From Sphingobacterium sp. UT-1RO-CII-1 (GTDB lineage Bacteria; Bacteroidota; Bacteroidia; Sphingobacteriales; Sphingobacteriaceae), in NCBI RefSeq assembly GCF_026711005.1, contig NZ_JAPPVJ010000005.1:379257-443256 (forward strand): a stretch of 64,000 nt of DNA, given 5' to 3'. Numbering within the stretch: position 1 is the first letter of the stretch; each line of letters starts with the position of its first letter. Below are positions 1 to 10,100 of this stretch, piece by piece. The translations under genes and the position numbers were made by a program. The notes beneath the pieces are model-generated. The model made no database searches, was not told the origin of the DNA, and saw only the letters and a program-made list of their open reading frames with translations.

Positions 1-491
1 AAAGCCACATGCTTACCATGCTCCATAGCATAAATTGCTATTTCAGCATGCATTGCCCAATGTGTTGCAATATAAACAAGGTCTATATCTTCACGTCGGC
101 ATAATTCCTTCCACGACTCTTCATCTTTCGTATAGAGAGTTGCTTCATGCCCACTCGACTTAATACGAGCCTTTGCTGCACTAGCTTTTTCTGGCTGAAC
201 ATCACAGATTGCTTTTATATCCACCCCCTGTATTCTACTCATCCGCTCAACCGCCGCCGCCCCGCGGTTTCCCACCCCCACAAATGCGGTGCGCACAATA
301 TCTAACGCCGGAGCAGCATAACCCGACATATTAAATACTGGTTTATAAGGGCGCTCTGCTTCTTTTAATATATGTTCTAAAGCCGTTCTATCCTGACTCT
401 TCAAAGTTGAATTGGCATGAACTTTACCCGATAACAGTCCTATACCTGCCAAACTTGATAACTTCAAAAAGGATCTTCTATCTGTTGCCAT
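1..491 (-). CDS. Gfo/Idh/MocA-family oxidoreductase, N-terminal part (GH109-like), cut by window start
   Basis: The reading frame opens at an ATG at 491 and runs off the window, so only about 163 N-terminal residues are visible. The protein begins with a Tat-like leader (DRRSFLKLSSLAG), then after a linker an NAD(P)-binding Rossmann start (RTAFVGVGNRGAAAVERM) followed by AICDVQPEKA and YIATHWAMHAEIA. This is the pattern of Gfo/Idh/MocA oxidoreductases, and the leader plus GVGNRG resembles the GH109 branch (NAD-dependent alpha-N-acetylgalactosaminidase type). It follows susD by 37 nt on the same strand, so it is probably the third gene of the SusCD operon and acts on the imported sugar in the periplasm. 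The GH109 assignment is inference; the fold is fairly sure. Confidence 0.8.
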   Translation of the reverse strand, partial: MATDRRSFLKLSSLAGIGLLSGKVHANSTLKSQDRTALEHILKEAERPYKPVFNMSGYAAPALDIVRTAFVGVGNRGAAAVERMSRIQGVDIKAICDVQPEKASAAKARIKSSGHEATLYTKDEESWKELCRREDIDLVYIATHWAMHAEIAIYAMEHGKHVA

Positions 492-528
492 ATTTTAGTA
501 TTGTTTATAGTTTTTCATAAAAAAGATC

Positions 529-2073
529 TTAATCCACATCCCACCATAGACGAGTTGCAGCATTATCCTCACCTCCCAGTAAAGCACGTCCCTTTGTTAG
601 CTCTTCTAAATTATTTGTTTCTTCCGTCAAAGGATAAGGCAAGCGTTTAATAAAAGTACCTACTGGTAAATCTGGATTTTCTGAAACAAGAAGGTCATAC
701 ATTTTCGGATAGCCTGATCGTCTAAACTCAGCCCAAGCTTCCATACCGTTAGGAAAAATCGCTATCCACTTCTGTACTCCCACCTGCTCTCTTTGCTCAC
801 TAATAGTCGATGACCAAGCAACACCTATATTGGAAACCGCTGGAGAATTATGAAAATCATCAGGCTGAGTTGGTGTAAGAGAAGATTGAATATAATCAAG
901 AGCTTCAGTTTCTTGCACTCCCCACTGCTCCATACTCATTTTGATTCCAGACTCATAAAGTAGCTGTGCTGTTCCGCCCATATTCCACCCATTTAACGCT
1001 CCTTCGGCTCGCAGAAAGTAAGATTCCGAAGCGGCCATAACATGCAATCTAGCAGTAAGCTCACCAACAAACACTTGCCCATTATGTGAAACCCAATATT
1101 TGCCTACATTAGAATTCGAAACAGCTTGATTTCGAATATCGCCTAAGTCTGAAGAACTAAGCCCATTTCTCACACTATTAAAGCTACTAGTAGCAATACT
1201 AGGTTGAAAATAGATAGACAATCGAGGGTCATCGTAGCCCTTCAAATAAGACGCTATCGTCGAGCTCATAGCAAATTCATTCCACACAGCTACTTGTGAA
1301 AGTCCATTGGTATCATTACCCGATAGCGCTTTTGCCACTGAAGCATTCTGATTATTATTTAACATCACTCCCGACGCAACAGCTGCTTCCGCTTCTACTT
1401 TGGCTTTGTCAGAATTAACCTTCGATATCCGCAAGGCTAATCTCAAACGCAAAGAATTGGCAAATACAATCCAGTTTTGAACATCACCGTTATACATAAG
1501 ATCGTAACCTTCATATATCTTAGTTCCCTGCGGAAGTGCTTTTAAATGTTCTACAGCTTTAGTCAATCGCTTAAAGAAATCATCATAAATTTCATCTAAA
1601 GGATCATAAGCTATCACACCATCAGCCTTAGCCGCATCAAAATAAGGTATAGGACCAAAATGATCGGCTAGTCTGTGAAATGCATACACCCACATAATAT
1701 TAGCAAGCGCAGCTTCACCCGAGTCTTCGTCTACACTTTCTAGAATAGACAATAGTTGAGGTGCAGTATCTACATAAACAACTGTCCAAAACCGCCGCTG
1801 CCAGTCCGGAGTAAGCGCATACCTATCCGTACGGAATGAGGTCGTAGTTAATGCAAAGTATTGAGAATATAAGTCTGCACCTAAATTTTGAACAGTCTGA
1901 TAAAAAGATCTATTCATCGAAGCAGAAGATTGGGCTTTAGCAAACATAAATGGTCGTTCCCTAGCACCAACGACTGTTAACCGATTAGGATCTTCATTAT
2001 AATCTTCAAAATTCTTAGTACATGAAAACAGACTCATGCTGATTAATACGCTATATAAAAATGATTTTCTCAT
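529..2073 (-). CDS. SusD/RagB-family outer-membrane lipoprotein
   Basis: A 514-residue surface glycan-binding partner of the SusC transporter. The N-terminus is a lipoprotein signal with the lipobox Cys at residue 18 (LFSC), followed by the family-typical TKNFEDYNEDPNRL. The rest is the helical TPR-like SusD fold, most like the SusD-like_2 subgroup (AYFHR-type segment AFHRLADHFGPIPYFDA around residues 130-145). Its start lies 12 nt after the end of susC, so the two are co-transcribed. SusD proteins cap the SusC barrel and capture oligosaccharide or other ligands. The ligand cannot be read from the sequence; the neighbouring oxidoreductase and UxaA-type dehydratase suggest a sugar or uronate. 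Confidence 0.93.
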   Translation of the reverse strand: MRKSFLYSVLISMSLFSCTKNFEDYNEDPNRLTVVGARERPFMFAKAQSSASMNRSFYQTVQNLGADLYSQYFALTTTSFRTDRYALTPDWQRRFWTVVYVDTAPQLLSILESVDEDSGEAALANIMWVYAFHRLADHFGPIPYFDAAKADGVIAYDPLDEIYDDFFKRLTKAVEHLKALPQGTKIYEGYDLMYNGDVQNWIVFANSLRLRLALRISKVNSDKAKVEAEAAVASGVMLNNNQNASVAKALSGNDTNGLSQVAVWNEFAMSSTIASYLKGYDDPRLSIYFQPSIATSSFNSVRNGLSSSDLGDIRNQAVSNSNVGKYWVSHNGQVFVGELTARLHVMAASESYFLRAEGALNGWNMGGTAQLLYESGIKMSMEQWGVQETEALDYIQSSLTPTQPDDFHNSPAVSNIGVAWSSTISEQREQVGVQKWIAIFPNGMEAWAEFRRSGYPKMYDLLVSENPDLPVGTFIKRLPYPLTEETNNLEELTKGRALLGGEDNAATRLWWDVD

Positions 2074-2085
2074 GATTGTTTCTTT

Positions 2086-5000
2086 TTAAAATGACAATTT
2101 AACACTCATACCAAATGTTCTTACTGCTGGAGGTAAACCTACTTCCACACCTTGGTAATTCCCAGCACCTAATGCACCTTCTGGATCGATAGGGCTGTTT
2201 GTTTTTCCTAACCCAGGGGTGTTTAACTTAGACTTCCCCCGGTAAAAAAAGAAAAGGTTTCGTCCAATAAGTGAAAATTGAGCTGCTTTAATACCTTTTA
2301 TAGATTCAACATTAAATTTATAACTCAACGACAATTCTCGCATTCTAACATTTGTCATATCATAAGTAAAAAATTGCCCATAGCCATCTCGCCCCCCCTG
2401 GGAAACAGTTTGCCAAAAATCCTGCGCAGATATAGCAACATCATTCGCAGAACCATCCTGTTTAACAGCGTCAATTACCCAACCGCCTTCACGATGCTTT
2501 TCCGTAAAATCACCCACACCAAAAGCTGCTAAATAGGCTGCAGTACCCGAAACAATCTCTCCTCCAATTCGTGCATCAATCAACGCATTTAAAGAAAAGT
2601 TCTTATAAGAAAAACTATTGGACCATCCCAATAAAGCTTTGGGATTGAAGTTCCCTAACTTTTGGTTACTTTCAACAACCGGGAGCCCCTTATCATTTAC
2701 GACAAACTTTCCTGTACCAGGATCTCTCTTCCAAACATGCCCATAAAGATCCCCATACTTTCCACCTTCATTTACAACGACAGTAGCATATTTTGTATTA
2801 TCGGTAATATTGGCTCTCTTCGTTTTTTCATGCAACTCCAAAATCTTATTTGTATTGGTAGAAAAATTCAAATCCATATTCCATTTAAAGTTCTCTTTAA
2901 GTACAGGTGTAGCGGAAAGTTGCAGTTCAAAACCACGATTTTCAATATCACCTGAGTTAATGTATTCTCTACCAAAACCACTAGCCATAGGCATAGAGAT
3001 AAACATCAACTGATTAATCGTATTCGTCTTATAATAATTTGCATCAAAAGACAACCTATTATTAAAAAACTTCATATCTAAACCTATCTCAAAAGACTTC
3101 GTAATCTCAGGCTTTAAATCAGGTATTGCTTTTACTTGACTTCTAGACACAAATCCGCGGCCAGCACCTAGCCCAAATTGGTAAAGCTGCTTTAGCAGAT
3201 AAGGCTGTCCGTCATTTCCTACTCTTGTTATTGAAGTTCTTAATTTTCCAAAATCTACCCAAGACGGTAAGTTTAACCATTCATTAAACACTACTCCCAG
3301 GCCCATAGATGGGTAGAAATAACTATGTGGAGATGGCAAAGTTGAGGACCAGTCATTTCTAACTGTAAGATCTAAAAAAATATTATTGTAAAAAGACAAC
3401 TGTGTACTTGCGTATACCGAGTTCAATTGTCTTTTATATCCATCTATTAATAAAAACTCTGGAGTAGTTGCCATGGCAAGAGAAAACTTATTAGGTATAG
3501 ATAAGCCATTAGCCATGTTTTGAAAAGTATTATAATTGCGAGACAAAAAACTCGTTCCAATGTTATAATTTAAGTTCACATTTTCAGAGAGACGATTCTT
3601 GCCATTGATTAAAAAGTCAAAATTGTGCTCAGAATATTTACTGTGCGTTTCATAATACATTCCACCAACCCTAATATCGGCGAGGCCTTCATAAAAAGAA
3701 CCGTCAATAATGTCTTGATATTGATCAAAACTATAACGTCCCAATAAGGTTAAGCCATCGGTAATATCGTAGCTAACGCTTCCTAATGCAGTTACTCTAT
3801 CCCGAGCTTCATTCACCGAAGTGCGATTAATCCACCAGTTAGGATTATTATAAATTGTAGATCCTGACCAATACTTACGCATTGGTTCACCATTTGATGG
3901 GTTGATAGATTCATAATCTGCCAATTCATCAAGCGTTAAGTCTCTAGGCATAATGTATGCTTCAATTGGCACACCTACATCTCCAAGTCTAGGTCTATTA
4001 TTAATTTTTTGATTAATGTAATTTAACTTGACATCTGTTTTAAGTTTCGGAATGAGCTCCGTATTCAATCGGAGATTTAAACTATTTCTATCCATATTAT
4101 TTTGAGGTAAAATCCCCCCAACATGATTATTGGAATATGACATGTAGCTATTCATCTTTTCGGACCCTCCATATGCACTAATACTATTATTGAAAGTAGG
4201 TGCATTTCTAAATACACTCTTTACATTACCAGATATAGTCGTTCCTTTCTCACCCCAACTTTCTCCGACATTAGTTCCTGTCACACCTCCATTTCCCCTC
4301 CCATAAGTATTCTGAAATTTAGGAAGCATATGTACAGACTCTATAGAGGCATTACCATGATAATCGAACTGATACTTCCCCGACCGCCCCTGCTTAGTTG
4401 TAATGATAATAGCACCGTTCGCAGCTCTACTCCCATACAAGGCAGCAGCAGCAGCCCCTTTCAGTACATTAATAGACTCAATATCTTCTGGATTAATATT
4501 CGCAGCACCATCACTATTACTATAACCTGCTGATGTACCTGTAGCCTGTCTACCAGGAGAATTATCAAACGCTACCCCATCCACAACAACCAATGCATTA
4601 TTATTACCTGACAAGGATTTATTACCCCTCAGCACCACTCTCACAGCAGCCCCTGGTCCTGACGACGCTGTCGTCACCGTAGCACCTGCTACTTTACCGG
4701 TTAAACTGCTCATCACATTTCCACTGTTATCCCTGATATTACTTACTGCATCACCTTTCAATTGTTGGGTAGAATAAGTTAACCCACGGGTTTCCCTCTC
4801 TATACCAAGCGCCGTTACCACTACTTCCCCAATAGACTCATTTTGAGTTCGCAGCACTACTCTATAATTGGTTTCCGAGGTCACGATAAATACTTTACTC
4901 CTATAACCAACCATCGTTACCTGAATCGAATCACCAACAGAAGCATCAATAGAAGTCGGTGTAGCAGCCACGACACTCGTACTGCTCTTTGTCTTGATAT

Positions 5001-5166
5001 TCTGAATAGTGGCACCGATTAAAGGTTGTTGTGTCTGTTCATCGACTATAGTAACTAATCGAGAAAGTTTTGCATTTTCCTGTCCGTAAAGACTAAAATT
5101 TAAAAAGAAAATAAAAAGAGAGAATCCAAATGTAAATACCCTCTTACGGTAATTTTTACATGTCAT
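2086..5166 (-). CDS. SusC/RagA-family TonB-linked outer-membrane transporter
   Basis: A 1026-residue TonB-dependent transporter. It has a signal peptide (residues 1-28), a CarboxypepD_reg-like domain (about 35-110, DEQTQQPLIGATIQN), a TonB box followed by the SusC signature (IGEVVVTALGIERE, about 113), a plug domain (GNKSLSGNNNALVVVDGV, then GAAAAALYGSRAANGAIIITTKQG) and a long beta-barrel ending in an aromatic residue (VKLSF), as outer-membrane barrels do. It is the first gene of the minus-strand operon with susD and the oxidoreductase. The 281-nt gap to the divergent UxaA-type gene holds a LacI-type palindrome (5272-5285). No anti-sigma/ECF pair is adjacent, so regulation by a repressor of that kind is more likely than by a FecI/FecR system. 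Confidence 0.95.
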   Translation of the reverse strand: MTCKNYRKRVFTFGFSLFIFFLNFSLYGQENAKLSRLVTIVDEQTQQPLIGATIQNIKTKSSTSVVAATPTSIDASVGDSIQVTMVGYRSKVFIVTSETNYRVVLRTQNESIGEVVVTALGIERETRGLTYSTQQLKGDAVSNIRDNSGNVMSSLTGKVAGATVTTASSGPGAAVRVVLRGNKSLSGNNNALVVVDGVAFDNSPGRQATGTSAGYSNSDGAANINPEDIESINVLKGAAAAALYGSRAANGAIIITTKQGRSGKYQFDYHGNASIESVHMLPKFQNTYGRGNGGVTGTNVGESWGEKGTTISGNVKSVFRNAPTFNNSISAYGGSEKMNSYMSYSNNHVGGILPQNNMDRNSLNLRLNTELIPKLKTDVKLNYINQKINNRPRLGDVGVPIEAYIMPRDLTLDELADYESINPSNGEPMRKYWSGSTIYNNPNWWINRTSVNEARDRVTALGSVSYDITDGLTLLGRYSFDQYQDIIDGSFYEGLADIRVGGMYYETHSKYSEHNFDFLINGKNRLSENVNLNYNIGTSFLSRNYNTFQNMANGLSIPNKFSLAMATTPEFLLIDGYKRQLNSVYASTQLSFYNNIFLDLTVRNDWSSTLPSPHSYFYPSMGLGVVFNEWLNLPSWVDFGKLRTSITRVGNDGQPYLLKQLYQFGLGAGRGFVSRSQVKAIPDLKPEITKSFEIGLDMKFFNNRLSFDANYYKTNTINQLMFISMPMASGFGREYINSGDIENRGFELQLSATPVLKENFKWNMDLNFSTNTNKILELHEKTKRANITDNTKYATVVVNEGGKYGDLYGHVWKRDPGTGKFVVNDKGLPVVESNQKLGNFNPKALLGWSNSFSYKNFSLNALIDARIGGEIVSGTAAYLAAFGVGDFTEKHREGGWVIDAVKQDGSANDVAISAQDFWQTVSQGGRDGYGQFFTYDMTNVRMRELSLSYKFNVESIKGIKAAQFSLIGRNLFFFYRGKSKLNTPGLGKTNSPIDPEGALGAGNYQGVEVGLPPAVRTFGMSVKLSF

Positions 5167-5271
5167 AATCTAAAGTGGTTTACTTTATTGTTTATCTAAT
5201 TATTCGTACCCGATCAACCCAAAGAAATGGCTATATTTTTTTATTTACAATAAAAACGGCGAATAAAACAC

Positions 5272-5285
5272 CGATAACGCTACCG
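5272..5285. promoter_or_regulatory. Candidate LacI/GalR-type operator between susC and uxaA-like gene
   Basis: CGATAACGCTACCG is palindromic in purine/pyrimidine pattern (CGRTARCGYTAYCG), with the central CG typical of LacI-family operators. It lies 105 nt from the susC start and 162 nt from the dehydratase start in the divergent region, which otherwise shows no clear element. The regulator gene is not in the window. The match is visible; the assignment is inference. Confidence 0.4.
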
Positions 5286-5447
5286 ATAATATATTTCAAA
5301 TCGTCACATAAAATGGATAATCTTGTCAAAAAACCTAGGAGATTTATGTAAAAAAAAGCACACCTAATCAAACAATAACACGATGCTTATAAAGCTATAA
5401 GCAGACTTAAAAACAAATGAATAGGTGACAAAAAACACTTTAAAAAT

Positions 5448-7085
5448 ATGAGAAAAACACTTCAATTAGATCCGAAAGACAATGTCATCGTAGCTTTACA
5501 GGACTTAGCCATCCACGACACAATAAAAGATGAAAGCCATACATATAAACTCCTCGACAACATACCAGCTAAACATAAGTTCTTCGCCACAGACTTAGCT
5601 GTTGGAGAGCATATTATCATGTATGGAAATGTGGTAGGCACCGCGCAAACCGATGTAAAGAAAGGTCAAATCATGACCACATCAAACTCAAAACACGCAA
5701 CATCAAAATATTCCTACAAAGGCTACCAACATGACTGGGTACGCCCCGCTATAGATCAATTCAAAAACCGCACCTTTAAAGGATATATACGAGATGATGG
5801 CAGGGTGGGTACGGCTAACTACTGGCTTTTTATTCCTACTGTATTTTGCGAAAACAGAAATCTAGATATTATCAAAGAGGCATTAATAGATCAGTTGGGA
5901 TACGGGGTTCCTAACAATTATAAAGACTATGTTAATGAATTAATAGCAGCATATAAAAAAGAAGATTCTGTAACAACTATTTCGCTCGGCACACCCGGAA
6001 ATAATACAAGCAAAAGACTTTTTAAAAATATAGATGGTATAAAATTTTTAACACACCAAGGCGGGTGTGGCGGAACACGTGAAGATGCTGTCATATTGGG
6101 CAAACTTTTAGCTTCATACATTGACCACCCCAATGTTGCAGGAGCAACAATACTGGGCCTAGGATGTGAAAACCTACAGCTTAAAGCGCTAGAGGAAGAA
6201 CTTCAGAAACGCTGCCCTAACTCTACTAAACCCGTACTGAAGTTCGAGCAGCAACAAGTAGGAACCGAAAGCGCATTGATACAAAAAGCTATACAAAAAA
6301 CCTTTGAAGCATTGATAAACGCCAATACAACCACACGTTCCGAAGCGCCTTTACATAAACTGGTATTGGGTGTAAAGTGTGGGGGCAGTGATGGCTTTAG
6401 TGGCATCTCAGCCAATCCTGCAGTAGGTTACGCAGCAGATCTACTCGTTACTTTACAGGGCTCTGTATTACTTGCCGAATTTCCTGAACTATGTGGTACA
6501 GAGCAAGAACTACTTAACCGCATGAAAAAAGAAGAACATGCCGAAAAGTTCATTAATCTCATGGAAAGCTACGGGCAGGCAGCAGAACAAGTAGGCTCGG
6601 GCTTCCACATGAACCCTTCGCCGGGAAATATCCGAGACGGCTTAATTACTGATGCTATGAAAAGCAATGGAGCCGCTAAAAAAGGAGGAAACTCACCAAT
6701 AGTTGATGTCTTGGACTATACAGAGCCGATACGCAATACAGGACTAAATCTAGTGTGTACACCTGGCAATGACGTAGAGGCTACAACGGGCAAAGCCGCC
6801 TCTGGCGCTACCCTGATTCTCTTCACCACCGGCTTGGGAACACCGACCGGAAACCCCATATGTCCAACAATTAAAGTCGCAACAAACAATGCGCTCCAAC
6901 AAAAAATGCCTGATATTATTGACATCAATACGGGTGCTATTATAACAGGCGAAAAGACTATTCCTGAAATGGGTGCAGAAATTCTTGAACTTTGTATAAA
7001 AGTTGCTAGCGGTGAAGTTATTCCTAAAGCTGTAGAGTTACAGCAGGATGATTTCATCCCTTGGAAAAGAGGTATAAGCTTATAA
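5448..7085 (+). CDS. uxaA: UxaA-family altronate/galactarate-type dehydratase
   Basis: A 545-residue protein of the UxaA/GarD dehydratase family: D-altronate to 2-keto-3-deoxygluconate in hexuronate breakdown, or a related sugar acid. An N-terminal SAF domain (about 12-85, DNVIVALQDLAIHDTI) precedes the catalytic part (GYIRDDGRVGTANYW at about 115; GVKCGGSDGFSGISANPAVG; CTPGNDVEATTGKAASGATLILFTTG), motifs characteristic of the family. Both parts fused in one chain is the usual UxaA form. No uxaB, uxaC or kdgK is next to it, so the exact substrate is open. It is divergent from susC and shares its control region. A 12-bp hairpin follows its stop (7097-7127). Confidence 0.85.
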   Translation: MRKTLQLDPKDNVIVALQDLAIHDTIKDESHTYKLLDNIPAKHKFFATDLAVGEHIIMYGNVVGTAQTDVKKGQIMTTSNSKHATSKYSYKGYQHDWVRPAIDQFKNRTFKGYIRDDGRVGTANYWLFIPTVFCENRNLDIIKEALIDQLGYGVPNNYKDYVNELIAAYKKEDSVTTISLGTPGNNTSKRLFKNIDGIKFLTHQGGCGGTREDAVILGKLLASYIDHPNVAGATILGLGCENLQLKALEEELQKRCPNSTKPVLKFEQQQVGTESALIQKAIQKTFEALINANTTTRSEAPLHKLVLGVKCGGSDGFSGISANPAVGYAADLLVTLQGSVLLAEFPELCGTEQELLNRMKKEEHAEKFINLMESYGQAAEQVGSGFHMNPSPGNIRDGLITDAMKSNGAAKKGGNSPIVDVLDYTEPIRNTGLNLVCTPGNDVEATTGKAASGATLILFTTGLGTPTGNPICPTIKVATNNALQQKMPDIIDINTGAIITGEKTIPEMGAEILELCIKVASGEVIPKAVELQQDDFIPWKRGISL

Positions 7086-7096
7086 AACAGCACACA

Positions 7097-7127
7097 TAAT
7101 CTCCCTCATTTTTATTGAGGGAGATTA
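7097..7127 (+). terminator. Hairpin after the uxaA-like gene
   Basis: A perfect 12-bp inverted repeat (arms 7097-7108 and 7116-7127) with a T-rich 7-nt loop, 11 nt after the dehydratase stop. No T-run follows directly, so termination is likely but not certain. The helicase gene ends 40 nt further on the other strand. Confidence 0.55.
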
Positions 7128-7166
7128 CCCATTAATCACAAAGAAAGCTTAATTAAAAAAACCGAA

Positions 7167-10100
7167 CTACCCTTCGTAATGGCTTACCAGCTTACGCGAG
7201 CTATAAATAAACTTATACGCCAATATATCTGCTATAGGCATATTTATATATTCCCCCCGTGACTTGTAATGTTCTATCAACCGTAAATAAATAGGCTCTT
7301 TCGACAAAATTTTATCATTACCTATTAAAATCATTTGTTCACGGGCTCGTGTTAAAGCAACATTTAACTTCCTGTCCACATCACCATCATCATTCAAACT
7401 GACTATACTTCGTAGCTGATGAGTACTGTTCAACGAAAACGAATAAATAATAATATCACGTTGGCTACCTTGAAATCTTTCAACAGAATCTACTGTTATA
7501 ACATCGTAATAAGGAAGTTTAGCTTCCTCCATTTTTTGCTTTATCAAAGCTATCTGATTACGAAAAGGAGCGATAACGCCTACTGTCTTTTTAGGGTCAA
7601 AAACCTTATCGTTACTCGCATATATTGAACAAATTTCCTGAATCAAACATACCACCAAATCTGCTTCACATTCGTTATACTTAGTATATGCTTTTCCAAC
7701 TTCAGGATTATTAAAATAAATCATCCGTCTTGTACTTAGCAAATTTGCCAACGAATTCTCATCGGCTGTTTTAAACGGCAGGTCCGAAACTTGCCTACTC
7801 AACAATTGCTGCTGCTCTTTCTTCAAGCCGGGCGTATCGTACGCTTCGGCAAGCATCCCGCCATAAAATGCATCATTAGGAAACACAGCAATCTGCTGAT
7901 GCATTCGCCCCTGATAAGTAAGACTACCGTAAGCATCCTCCAACTTATTCTTTTCACAAAACTTATAAAGTCTTTCAAACAAAGAATTGTTTCGATTCAT
8001 TAAACCAATGCGATGCAATTTTACATTTGTGGTTTTCGACCGCTCTGAAGGTTGCAGCGAGATCGCAGGCAACTGTTTATGGTCCCCTATCAATATAAAT
8101 TTTTCAGCATGCCCCAAAACACCTATCAAATAAGGTTCTAATATCTGAGAAGCTTCATCAACAATAACGTAATCAAATTTCTTAAGGTCATAAACCTGTT
8201 CTTTGCTATTCATAGAAGCAACGGTCGAAATATAAACCTGGTAGCTCGTTAATAGAGCTCTTACATCAGCACGTGTGAAGCGTTTTCCTTTTTTTTCCAG
8301 TTCTAGCTTTTTTCGGCTGATAACCACATCTAACAGACTGCCTCTATGCCTTTCGGAGCACGACAAACTATTCCCAAAACGGATAAAGTAATCACTACAA
8401 GCTCCCCCCAGCGCTTCTAAAACAGCATCACACAATTCATCAACAGCCCGATTCGTATAAGCCAAAATTAAGATGTTTTTTTTCGTCCCAACCAGCTCTT
8501 TCACTAAGTTTCTCACAATAATGGACGTCTTGCCTGTTCCCGGCGGACCATTCAGCAGAAAATAATGGTCTGCCGATAAAGCTTTATTAATAACCTGCTG
8601 TTGTTCAAAAGATAGCGCATCATTTTCATAGCCATAGTTTCTACTACTTGTAGGTCTTTTCTGTGTCAGGATCAAATCTCTAAACTCTTTCTCAAACCCT
8701 AAAAAACGATACATATTCCTATACATAGCAGTAAAAGAACCATCCATTGTATCCGTCTCCAAAGCCCAGAGCCCCTCAGGTCCAAAACTATCAAAGTACT
8801 TCGTGTTTCTTTGCTTATATTTGAAAACCACCACCACGCTATCCTTATTAATCGCTTTAATCGTGCATTTAAAGACCTGGCTTTTAGAAACGACATCTCC
8901 CTCCCTATTTCTGGGGTACAATAAGCATAAATCTCCCTGTCTAAAATTAGTATGATTATTTCCTAAATTTGTTCGTCTAAACTCAATACTCTTTGTCTCC
9001 TCATCAATTGTATTAACAACAATAACCAAGTCATAGAGTATCTCAAATTTATCTTTTTTCTCCTCAAAACTATCCAGCCACAGCTTCGAGTTACCTTGTT
9101 GATATGCATCACCATCAGCCCCACCTACTTTACTCAAAAATTGTTCGTAAGCAATATAACTTACATAAGATGCAAGATAAGAACGTTCCAACGCTGATGA
9201 CTTTTCCATACGTTGCCCGAAACTATCAATCTGAGGTTCTAAAAGTCGACGAAAATTTAAATTAATATTTTTATTGATAAGATTCTTCGAATTAATCTTC
9301 CCTAGCAAAGACATTGTCAAAGCCTCATCATCTCTTAACAGAATATATTCCTGCGCGATAATCCTATTTCTAAGATTAACCACTCTTTGAAACTCTTTAA
9401 TATAAACAGCTATACCCCGTAAATTATCTTTCTCAGGTTTCGAATACATCACATAGCCTTGCACTTTCCTATTGAGCTTATCTAATGATATATTTTCCAC
9501 CTGCGAATACAACAGATAATACATAAACAACTGTGCCTGGTGATTTTCCTTTACTCCTGCGCCATCATCAGGAAATGGCGGACGCCCCGATTTGAGTTCT
9601 ACCACTTTAGATATGGCTCCATCTTTTCTCCAATCCAACATATCCATCCTTCCTTGAATTCCATATTTTTCCGAAAGAAAAGAAGGTTCCAAAGAAACAT
9701 TATCTAAATCAATATCTATCGTGGTAAAATCTTGCTGAATAAGTTCTTTTATTTTTTCAAAATGCCGTTCACTATCAAAACAATAATCTCGAAAATCAGG
9801 TGCTTTACTTATATCCTTACAAGTTGAATATTCTAATGGATTAGCCTTAAAATGTTGAATAAAAGTATGACTAAAATCCAGCGAATTTTCTTTAGTAGAA
9901 AAAATCTCATCAACTACTAGATTCGCATAATTACCTAAAAGAATATGTTTGGAGTTGGCAACAGACTCAAATTTAGATTTCAGAAAAAACAATTCACTAT
10001 GTCCATAATCCTGCAGGCATTCTGCAATAGCCGACACATCCAACAGATAATCAGGCTCGAGGACAACTAGCTTTGGGTGAAAGACTCCCTCAGCATCCAT

